A program made the position numbers and the translations under genes. A DNA stretch of 64,000 nucleotides from Henriciella marina (GTDB taxonomy: Bacteria > Pseudomonadota > Alphaproteobacteria > Caulobacterales > Hyphomonadaceae). Numbering within the stretch: position 1 is the first letter of the stretch; the number at the start of each line of letters is the position of its first letter. The DNA lies in the NCBI RefSeq assembly GCF_027213945.1, contig NZ_JAPWGW010000002.1:248001-312000 (forward strand), given 5' to 3'. The notes beneath the pieces are model-generated. The model was not told the origin of the DNA. It saw only the letters and a program-made list of their open reading frames with translations, and did not search any database. This document shows, one piece after another, positions 38,758-45,880 of the stretch.

Positions 38758-40057
38758 CACTCCCACCGCTATTGGTCCGAATGGAAACTGAGCGCGCATG
38801 GGCAGGCAGGCCCTCCGCCTCTGCAAGCCGCAGGACGGCTGGCGCCAACGCCGCAAACCCTTCCGGGCCCGCCCGCTGGACACTCATCCGTTTCATGAAA
38901 TCCGTCAGGCCAAGGCCAGAGCTGAACCGAGCAGCGCGGCTGGTCGGCAGGACATGGTTCGATCCGGTGACATAGTCACCAAGCGCTTCTGGCGTATGAT
39001 GGCCGAGGAAAACCGCGCCAGCATGCCGGATCTGCGGCAGCAGCATGTCCGGATCATCAATCGCAAGCTCCAGATGCTCTGCCGCAATCTCGTTCGCGAT
39101 GTCTGCTGCCTGGTCCAGATCCCTGGCCAGGATGATCGCGCCATGCGTCTCCCAGGAGGTGCGTGCACGCACTTCTGTGGAGAGAGATTTCAACTGCTTT
39201 TCCACAGCTTCTTCCACAGACTTACCCACAGGCTTTTCCACAGTGATCAGGATCGACTGGGAAGACGTGTCATGCTCGCACTGGCTGAGCAGGTCAGCGG
39301 CAATCCAGTCCGGGTTTGCACTCTCGTCGGCAATGACGAGAATCTCTGATGGGCCAGCAATCGTATCGATGCCGACACGGCCAAAAACCTGCCGCTTGGC
39401 TTCAGCAACATAGGCATTTCCCGGCCCGACAATCTTGTCGACCGGCGTGAGATGGCCCGCACCGAAGGTCAGCGCGGCAACGGCCTGCGCGCCGCCAATC
39501 GGATAGTATTCGTCGACACCCGCCTTCAACGCCGCATAGGCAACGGCATTGGACAGCTGCCCACCCGGTGCGGGCGCAGTCATCACGACCCGCTTCACCC
39601 CGGCCAGCTTCGCCGGCACGGCATTCATCAGCACAGAGCTTGGATAAGACGCGAGACCACCCGGCACATAAACACCAACACTGTCGAGCGGCGTCCAGCG
39701 CCAGCCAAGCTCGACGCCTTCCGGGTCCTTGAAGAAATTATCCGAAGGCCGCTGGCGCTCATGATAGGCGGTGATCCTCTCAGCCGCATAATCAATAGCC
39801 TCGCGAAGGTCTGCCGGACATCCAGCTGCCAGCGCATGCAGGTCTACATTGTCCGACTGCAGCGTGACTGGGTCTAGCGTCAGCCGGTCAAACTTGGCGG
39901 TATAACGTGCCACGGCTTCGCCGCCCTTGACGCGCACGTCCGCCAGCACATCGGTCACGGTCTGCGCAACATCCTCGACCTCTCCGCGCGGCTCAGCGAG
40001 GAAAGCTGCGAGCTCGTCTGCGAAGTTGCCTTTTGTGCCGTCCAGCCATCTGGCCAT
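38747..40057 (-). CDS. hisD: Histidinol dehydrogenase
   Basis: A 436-residue zinc enzyme for the last two steps of histidine synthesis. I use the ATG at 40057 (MARWLDG), one base after the DUF2948 stop; an ATG 21 bases upstream is also possible. Family blocks include [33 protein letters not shown] with LLSQCEHD (zinc and substrate ligands), and [21 protein letters not shown]. It belongs to the conserved order murA-DUF2948-hisD-UPF0262, away from other his genes. Confidence 0.96.
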   Translation of the reverse strand: MARWLDGTKGNFADELAAFLAEPRGEVEDVAQTVTDVLADVRVKGGEAVARYTAKFDRLTLDPVTLQSDNVDLHALAAGCPADLREAIDYAAERITAYHERQRPSDNFFKDPEGVELGWRWTPLDSVGVYVPGGLASYPSSVLMNAVPAKLAGVKRVVMTAPAPGGQLSNAVAYAALKAGVDEYYPIGGAQAVAALTFGAGHLTPVDKIVGPGNAYVAEAKRQVFGRVGIDTIAGPSEILVIADESANPDWIAADLLSQCEHDTSSQSILITVEKPVGKSVEEAVEKQLKSLSTEVRARTSWETHGAIILARDLDQAADIANEIAAEHLELAIDDPDMLLPQIRHAGAVFLGHHTPEALGDYVTGSNHVLPTSRAARFSSGLGLTDFMKRMSVQRAGPEGFAALAPAVLRLAEAEGLPAHARSVSIRTNSGGSDGR

Positions 40058-40058
40058 A

Positions 40059-40517
40059 CTAGCGTCTCCTGCGGTCATGTTGCGGCGTGTGCCGCGTTGT
40101 CCATTCATAGTCGCTGTCAAGCAGCGTCACATCGAGCACTTCGACCGCCAGCTCCACTTCGCCATCGCCAGCAAAGTGAAGCCGCACAGTACCGCCCGGC
40201 GGGTCTTGATCTGGTTCAAACGCGATGGCGAGCAAAGAATAGACCATGTCCGGATCGGAACGCGTGACACCGCGCGTCTTCACAGACAGCACGCCGTCGA
40301 AAGCCAGCAGTGATCGCACGCGGGTTTTCGGCGCCCTCTTGCCCTTATTGGCCGCGTCTTCCCAGCGGAAGCGGTTCACCTCGAGCGCAAAGCGCCTCTG
40401 GCTGCGTTCGAACCGTATATTCTCCGCCTTAATGACGCAGTCCTGCACAGCGGCTGAAATGATTTTCAGGTCTTCGCTATCCTCAGCGAGCAGGCGCAGC
40501 GGTGTATTCGTTGCCAT
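40059..40517 (-). CDS. DUF2948 family protein
   Basis: A 152-residue protein of the alphaproteobacterial DUF2948 family: LRLLAEDSEDLKIISAAVQDC at the start, RFALEVNRFRWED in the middle and DVTLLDSDYEW near the end are the conserved parts. Function unknown; it is nearly always between murA and hisD. It starts 14 bases after murA. A beta-rich fold is likely from the alternating pattern. Confidence 0.9.
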   Translation of the reverse strand: MATNTPLRLLAEDSEDLKIISAAVQDCVIKAENIRFERSQRRFALEVNRFRWEDAANKGKRAPKTRVRSLLAFDGVLSVKTRGVTRSDPDMVYSLLAIAFEPDQDPPGGTVRLHFAGDGEVELAVEVLDVTLLDSDYEWTTRHTPQHDRRRR

Positions 40518-40531
40518 GGCGTGTTCAGCCC

Positions 40532-41815
40532 CTAGCCTTCATCTTCTTCGCTTGTCCGGCGGATATTCGCCCCGACAGCGCTCAGCTTCTCTTCCAGCCG
40601 CTCAAAACCCCGGTCGAGGTGGTAGATACGGCTGACGGTCGTCTCACCTTGGGCAGCAAGACCGGCAATGACAAGAGAGACAGAGGCGCGCAGATCGGTC
40701 GCCATGACAGGTGCGCCTCTCAGCTTCTCAACCCCGGTCACGATTGCCTCTGAGCCGCGCACAGCAATGTTGGCGCCTAGGCGTGACAGTTCGGGAGCAT
40801 GCATGAACCGGTTCTCGAAGATGTTTTCTCGAATGACCGACGTGCCGCGCGCGACTGACATGAGCGCCATGAACTGCGCCTGCAGGTCTGTGGGAAAACC
40901 CGGATGCGGCGCGGTATCGACATTCACCGGTGTGAGTGGCTGGCCCGTCGTCTCGATTTCGATCGTGCCGGCGTCCTTGTCAGCCTCGACCTTTACGCCT
41001 GCATTGCGCAGCGCATGGTTGATCGCGCTCAGCGCCCCGACGGGTGCATTGGTCAGCGTGACATGCCCACCAGCCGCGGCGACAGCCATGGCATAGGTGC
41101 CCGCCTCGATACGGTCCGACATGACCTTGTGGCTCGTGCCGTGCAATTCGTCGACGCCCTGGATCGTAATAGTCGAAGAGCCAGCGCCCTCGATCTTCGC
41201 GCCCATGGAAATCAAGCAATCGGCAAGGTCTGCAATCTCCGGCTCACGCGCGGCATTCTCAAGCACCGTCTCACCCTTGGCGAGCGTCGCCGCCAGCATG
41301 GCATGTTCTGTCGCGCCAACGGAGACGAATGGGAAGACGATCTGCGCGCCTTTCAGGCCGTGTATCGCGGCAGCTTTCACATAGCCCTGCTCGACCAGAA
41401 GGTCGGCGCCCATCGCCTCGAAGGCCTGGAGGTGCAGATCGACGGGGCGCGCACCGATGGCACAGCCACCCGGCAAGGAGACGGTCGCATGCCCATAACG
41501 CGCCAGCATCGGCCCCAGCACGTTGAAGCTCGCCCGCATCTTGCGCACCTGCTCATACGGCGCGATCGTAGATGTCAGCTTTTCGGCATTCAGCCGGCAC
41601 TCCGAATCGCCCTTCGGCCAGTAGACTTCCACGCCCAGTGTCTGCAGCAATTGCGACAGGAAGCGCGTGTCCGCCAGGTTCGGCATGTTTGTCAGCGTCA
41701 CTGGCTCTGCCGTCAGCAGGCAGGCCGCCATCAGCTTCAGCGCGGAGTTCTTCGCGCCAGAAATCGGTATTTCGCCGGAAAGCGGTTGTCCGCCAATGAT
41801 TTTAAGACTGTCCAT
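40532..41815 (-). CDS. murA: UDP-N-acetylglucosamine 1-carboxyvinyltransferase
   Basis: A 427-residue enzyme for the first committed step of peptidoglycan synthesis, moving enolpyruvate from PEP to UDP-GlcNAc. LSGEIPISGAKNSALKLMAA is the N-terminal signature, and Cys118 in LPGGCAIGARP is the catalytic, fosfomycin-sensitive residue. HPGFPTDLQAQFMALMSVARG is the third block. It leads the run murA-DUF2948-hisD-UPF0262. The gap of 91 bases upstream, facing the P450 stop, should hold the promoter. Confidence 0.97.
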   Translation of the reverse strand: MDSLKIIGGQPLSGEIPISGAKNSALKLMAACLLTAEPVTLTNMPNLADTRFLSQLLQTLGVEVYWPKGDSECRLNAEKLTSTIAPYEQVRKMRASFNVLGPMLARYGHATVSLPGGCAIGARPVDLHLQAFEAMGADLLVEQGYVKAAAIHGLKGAQIVFPFVSVGATEHAMLAATLAKGETVLENAAREPEIADLADCLISMGAKIEGAGSSTITIQGVDELHGTSHKVMSDRIEAGTYAMAVAAAGGHVTLTNAPVGALSAINHALRNAGVKVEADKDAGTIEIETTGQPLTPVNVDTAPHPGFPTDLQAQFMALMSVARGTSVIRENIFENRFMHAPELSRLGANIAVRGSEAIVTGVEKLRGAPVMATDLRASVSLVIAGLAAQGETTVSRIYHLDRGFERLEEKLSAVGANIRRTSEEDEG

Positions 41816-41906
41816 GCGCTGGACTTATAGTGCGCTCGCAGGCCGGGGAAAGGCACGAATGTGCGGGTTTCGTGGTAATGGCACCGACCAGGTAATGCTG
41901 GACCGT

Positions 41907-43109
41907 CTACTGCAGTCTGAGTGGTAGCGCTTTTAGTCCACGAAGGCCGGTTCGCTTGGTCCAACGCAGATTGTCGGGTGCCGTGTCGAGCGCCAGTTCC
42001 TGAAAACGATCAAAAAGCACGCTGAGCGCCTCCAGCACCTCGGTGCGGGCGAGATGCAGCCCAAGGCACATATGCGGGCCGCCACCCCAGCCAAGATGCC
42101 GGTTCGGACGGCGCGCAAGATCAAGCTGCGTCGGGTTTCTAAACACGCGGGAATCAAGATTTCCCGCCGCCAGCAAGCCCATCACCCGCTCCCCTTCTTT
42201 CAGTGACTGGCCATGAAACTCCATGTCCCGGCGCGCATGACGCGGCTTGGTCATCTGCACTGGTGAGCAATATCGCAGGAGTTCATCGATCGCGACCAGG
42301 CGGGCCTCACGGCCCAGCCTGCGGAATTGGTATGCTGCGCCCGGCTGCATCAGCAGGGTGTAGGTCGCCGTCGAGAGGAGATGGGATGTCGTCTCATGAC
42401 CCGCAACGAAAAGCACAAAAACCATGGCGAGAAGCTCGTCATCGCTCATCTGCCCGCCATCGCCTCCTGCATTGGCCAACTCTGACACCAGTCCGGGACG
42501 AGGATGTGAGCGAACGTTTTCAAACTCTCGCCGAAGGGCCGCCTGGGCTGGCTTCAGACGAAAAATTGCCCGCACCACATCAAAAGCCGATCCGCCGCCT
42601 GCTACGCCCTTCATCACGTCATGAAGCTTGCCGCGAGTTTCATCGGAGAAGCCAAGCAGGTCGAATATGACTTGCAAGGGAAGTTCGCGGCATAGTCCGG
42701 CGACAATATCATTCTCGCCATCGCGGATCATGTCGTCGACAAGCTGGTCGGCTGTTTCCCGTATCGAGGGCGCCAGCTGTTCAATCTGAATCCGCCGAAA
42801 AGGACCATCAACCATATGCCGGAGTTCCCGATGACGTGGGTCATCCAGTGCCAACAGGTTGTCAGACAACACCCTCAGTGATGCTGGCAGGAACTTCATC
42901 CCGAAGGGAGAGGCGTGCCCGGCATTGCGCGCGTCTACCGCGAAACGTCCGCCATCCTTGAGCATATCCTGGATCTCCGGATGCCCAAGGACCAGCTTGA
43001 CCTTGCCGAAAAGAATTATCCTCGTTTCAGCAAAACAGCTCCGGTCGAGTGCGCGAACCAGCTGCTCATGCGGCGCGCGCATGAATGACGGGGCTGTGAG
43101 GTCCAGCAT
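41907..43109 (-). CDS. Cytochrome P450 with Trp in the heme loop
   Basis: A 400-residue soluble P450 from the ATG at 43109 (a TTG three bases earlier is possible). The I-helix reads FVAGHETTS, the K-helix ELLRY supplies ExxR, and the heme loop is GWGGGPHMCLG with Cys348 as ligand. In the consensus FGxGxHxC the first Phe is here Trp (residue 341). The class resembles bacterial CYPs fed by ferredoxins; no ferredoxin gene is adjacent. Its ATG shares bases with the stop of the upstream 47-residue protein (TGATG), so their translation is coupled. Substrate unknown. Confidence 0.9.
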   Translation of the reverse strand: MLDLTAPSFMRAPHEQLVRALDRSCFAETRIILFGKVKLVLGHPEIQDMLKDGGRFAVDARNAGHASPFGMKFLPASLRVLSDNLLALDDPRHRELRHMVDGPFRRIQIEQLAPSIRETADQLVDDMIRDGENDIVAGLCRELPLQVIFDLLGFSDETRGKLHDVMKGVAGGGSAFDVVRAIFRLKPAQAALRREFENVRSHPRPGLVSELANAGGDGGQMSDDELLAMVFVLFVAGHETTSHLLSTATYTLLMQPGAAYQFRRLGREARLVAIDELLRYCSPVQMTKPRHARRDMEFHGQSLKEGERVMGLLAAGNLDSRVFRNPTQLDLARRPNRHLGWGGGPHMCLGLHLARTEVLEALSVLFDRFQELALDTAPDNLRWTKRTGLRGLKALPLRLQ

Positions 43110-43252
43110 CAAACGTCTGGATCCTCCTCGTTCTCTTTCGAGGTCGGGGCATCCTTCGCCTTGCGCGCCGCCTGCTTGCGCCTCTTGAGATTGTCCCTCA
43201 GGGCCGCCTTGAGGCGCGCGTCACGCTCGGCTGTAGTTTCCTTTGCTGCCAT
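43109..43252 (-). CDS. Small charged protein, 47 aa, coupled to the P450
   Basis: A short gene read as MAAKETTAERDARLKAALRD and onward to KENEEDPDV. It is Lys/Arg/Ala-rich and should be one long helix (about 8-34) with an acidic tail. Short proteins with an ERDARLKAALR(D/A)NLxRRK core recur in Alphaproteobacteria near murA, where they remain unnamed (recalled, not searched). The stop overlaps the P450 ATG. The helix could bind RNA or protein; nothing firm can be said. Confidence 0.65.
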   Translation of the reverse strand: MAAKETTAERDARLKAALRDNLKRRKQAARKAKDAPTSKENEEDPDV

Positions 43253-43329
43253 TTCTTCAGCTCCATGTCTGAAACGGTCTTTTCTTCACTGCCAGCTTAA
43301 GCTAAGGCCACCGCTCGCAAGCATCAATT

Positions 43330-43404
43330 GCCGCGGTAGCTCAGTGGTAGAGCGCGTCATTGGTAATGACGAGGTCGACAGTTCAATTCTGTCTCGCGGC
43401 ACCA
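43330..43404 (+). tRNA. tRNA-Thr (anticodon GGT)
   Basis: 75 bases with encoded CCA. Acceptor GCCGCGG pairs with TCGCGGC (one G-U), D-arm GCTC/GAGC, anticodon arm CGTCATTGGTAATGACG with anticodon GGT, and T-arm GACAGTTCAATTCTGTC. It stands between the small coupled gene and the S9 peptidase. Confidence 0.96.
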
Positions 43405-43584
43405 TCCTCCCCCATTCCATCAAATCTTGAAACACCCTGCCCCGACAGGTCGGGGCGGTAGGCCCTGTGCATGCGGTCCGGTTAATCCCGTATGCTGGAA
43501 GGTACCTCTTGCCTGCTTTCGCAGTCTAACAAAAAAGGCCGCACCATTCGGCGCGGCCTCTTCCTGTCTCATTTTGCGTGAGCC
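43405..43584. other. Intergenic region after tRNA-Thr with two hairpins
   Basis: 180 bases. At 43439-43456 GCCCCGA/TCGGGGC forms a 7-base stem with loop CAGG but lacks a U-tract, so it is not a clear terminator. The terminator of the S9 peptidase is at the right end. No gene seen. Confidence 0.5.
43531..43559 (-). terminator. Rho-independent terminator of the S9 peptidase gene
   Basis: Read on the minus strand: GGCCGCGCC, loop GAAT, GGTGCGGCC, then TTTTTTG. It starts about 26 bases after the peptidase stop. Confidence 0.85.
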
Positions 43585-45609
43585 TTAGCCGAAGCAGTTG
43601 TCGCTCTTCAGCCAGTCATCAATCGCCTTCAGCGACTGACGGTGGTGGTCAGGCCACCAAGGCAGGCTGTGTGGCATGTCCTTGATCTCGACGAACTTGG
43701 CATTCACGCGGCCTTTGACTGCGTTGTAGAAGCCACGTCCTTCCTCGATCGGCACGCGCACGTCGCGGTCACCGTGGTAGACGAGGATCGGGATGTTCGC
43801 CTTTGCAGTGTTCTTGCTCGGATCCATCCCCGCAAGCGTATTGCCTTGCAAGGCTCGCTGGACGCGGTTGGAGCTCCAGAGGCGATTGAACAGCGAAAGG
43901 TTCGACACGCCAGCACCCGAGATCGCACACTGATATGGGCTGTTCTCGCGGACGGTCGCGGCGAAGGCTGCGAAGCCACCATAGGAGTAGCCGAAGATCG
44001 CCAGCTTGTCCGGGTCGGCAATACCCTGGTCCACCAGGTATTGCGCGCCGTCATCCTTGTCGTCCTGCATCGCCTGGCCCCACTCCTTATCGCCAGCGAA
44101 CCACAGCTCACGGCCAAAGCCGGTCGAGCCGCGATACTGGGGCTGAAGCACGGCATAGCCGCGCGAGGTCAGGAAAGGCACCCAGCCGGAGGCGTCCCAG
44201 CCTGCATAATCGCGCGCCCAAGGGCCGCCATGTGGCAGGATGATCGTCGGGATGCGGCCATCGGTGTTCTTGTTGTAGCTGTCCGGCAAGGACAGAAGGC
44301 CCGGAATGCTGAGGCCATCGCGCGCCGGATAGTAGATCAGCTCGGTCGTGCCGATGTCTGATTCGTCGATCCATGGACGGCTATCGCCAATCATCACCAC
44401 CTTGTTCTTGTTAAGCAGCATATAATATGCTGGCGGCTGGTCGGAAGCTTCGGTCGAAAACAGAACGCGATTGCCATCTTTGGCCCCGTCGATGATATCG
44501 ACGATCTGGCCCGGGAATGCCTGTTCCAGACCCTCCTGGATCGAACGCAGCTCCGGATCGAGCCAGTAAGTCTCGACGGTTGCCGCCGCGTAGCGGAAGC
44601 CGAGCGGTTCGTTCCAGTTCTCCTTGTCAGTGCCAAGCACAACGCCCGTCGCCGAGAAGTCCGGATGGGCAAAGACCGGCTCATTGCTGAACTGGTCGGT
44701 CTTCGGATCGTAGAAATAGACCGCCGCCTTGTCCGAGAACTTGTCGGTGATCATGTAGTACTGGCCGGACGCCTCGTCATAGCCAGCCACATCCATCTGG
44801 TAGCGATTTGAAATGAGGTAATCGAGCGGCTCTTCGCGCTCCATCGCACCCGTTTCTTCGTTGAGCATGTAGGTTTCAACGCGCTGGTCGCCCCCACCCG
44901 CAGGCTCAAGGCCCTGTCGGACGAGGATACGGCCATTGCGCGGATCAGTGAAGCTGATCGCCTGACGGCCTGAGCCATTGTAGAGGAAGGTTTTCTCCTC
45001 TGTGCGCATATTCACGCGGTAATACTCGGTCTCGCCGCTGGCGATGTTGTTATAGGTGACGATCACATTGTCTTCTTCCAGCGGAAGCGTGTTCGAGATG
45101 CCGGTTGTATTGTTGATATCGCGGCATTGCTCCAGCTGCTTGTCGCGAAGCCGCTCGGTCCCGAGACCGGCAATGCCCTCGTCAAGATCGTCAAGCTCCT
45201 TGGACCCGACATAGAATTTCGTCACGAAGGTTTTCGTGGCGCCAAAGCCACCGCCTTCGGTACAGAAGGTCTGGCCCGTCCAGGCCTGACGGCCTACGAC
45301 GAACACCTTGTCGCCCGGAAGCGCCTGGATTGCGGCAAACCGCATCTTGTTGTTCGGTGGCGTGATGCGCGTCGGCACCAGTGCCTTGGACGTGTCGATC
45401 GTATCTGGCAGCTCCCAGCTGGCCATCGACAAGGTCTCATTGTCGTCGCCCGGGGTCGCAATGAGACCGACCATATAGGTGCCATCATTCGACATCGACA
45501 GGCTGCTGATATTTGGCTCTTTGGCAAAGGACTCAATAGGGACCGGGTCCGCCTGAGCTCCGAATGCCAGCCCGACAAGGCCGGCTGCCGCAATAATTTG
45601 CCGCTTCAT
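43585..45609 (-). CDS. Exported S9 family prolyl oligopeptidase/dipeptidyl peptidase
   Basis: A 674-residue protein with a Sec signal (first 20 residues, ending AQA). Residues about 30-420 form a beta-propeller-like region and the C-terminal third the alpha/beta hydrolase: Ser542 in FGYSYGGFAAF, Asp616 in HGDRDVRVP and His647 in DMPHSLPWW make the triad. PTIILPHGGPWARD is the oxyanion region. Such enzymes cut proline-containing or general dipeptides in the periplasm. The gene is divergent from the TonB receptor across 271 bases, and the two may form a peptide uptake and breakdown pair. Confidence 0.9.
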   Translation of the reverse strand: MKRQIIAAAGLVGLAFGAQADPVPIESFAKEPNISSLSMSNDGTYMVGLIATPGDDNETLSMASWELPDTIDTSKALVPTRITPPNNKMRFAAIQALPGDKVFVVGRQAWTGQTFCTEGGGFGATKTFVTKFYVGSKELDDLDEGIAGLGTERLRDKQLEQCRDINNTTGISNTLPLEEDNVIVTYNNIASGETEYYRVNMRTEEKTFLYNGSGRQAISFTDPRNGRILVRQGLEPAGGGDQRVETYMLNEETGAMEREEPLDYLISNRYQMDVAGYDEASGQYYMITDKFSDKAAVYFYDPKTDQFSNEPVFAHPDFSATGVVLGTDKENWNEPLGFRYAAATVETYWLDPELRSIQEGLEQAFPGQIVDIIDGAKDGNRVLFSTEASDQPPAYYMLLNKNKVVMIGDSRPWIDESDIGTTELIYYPARDGLSIPGLLSLPDSYNKNTDGRIPTIILPHGGPWARDYAGWDASGWVPFLTSRGYAVLQPQYRGSTGFGRELWFAGDKEWGQAMQDDKDDGAQYLVDQGIADPDKLAIFGYSYGGFAAFAATVRENSPYQCAISGAGVSNLSLFNRLWSSNRVQRALQGNTLAGMDPSKNTAKANIPILVYHGDRDVRVPIEEGRGFYNAVKGRVNAKFVEIKDMPHSLPWWPDHHRQSLKAIDDWLKSDNCFG

Positions 45610-45880
45610 AGATGCTCCCTTCCATCACGCATGAGTTAGGACAGTTGCCGAATGTACGGCATTGGTCAACTTCGCCTTGCAGGCGCATAATTGTCCCTCC
45701 AAGCGCGAATTCGGGGCAAGACATGCCCGTTCCCGTTACCGAAATGTCACACAATCTTCCAACGTCCAAAATCCGTGCAACTAGGGTTTGCGGAATTGTA
45801 ATGATGGGTGCATTCGTTTGACCATCCCGGCACTCAGGGCGGGACTCAGGGAATTTATTCCGATTTTTGAAGGGGTATCC
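45610..45880. promoter_or_regulatory. Divergent promoter region, S9 peptidase / TonB receptor
   Basis: 271 bases without a gene. They must carry both promoters. AAGGGG precedes the receptor ATG by a good distance. A short inverted repeat GGGCA-N5-TGCCC lies at 45714-45728, which is too weak to call an operator. Confidence 0.5.

Noticed and set aside
43439-43456. GC-rich hairpin after tRNA-Thr as a terminator
   Set aside because: The stem is good but no U-tract follows on either strand.
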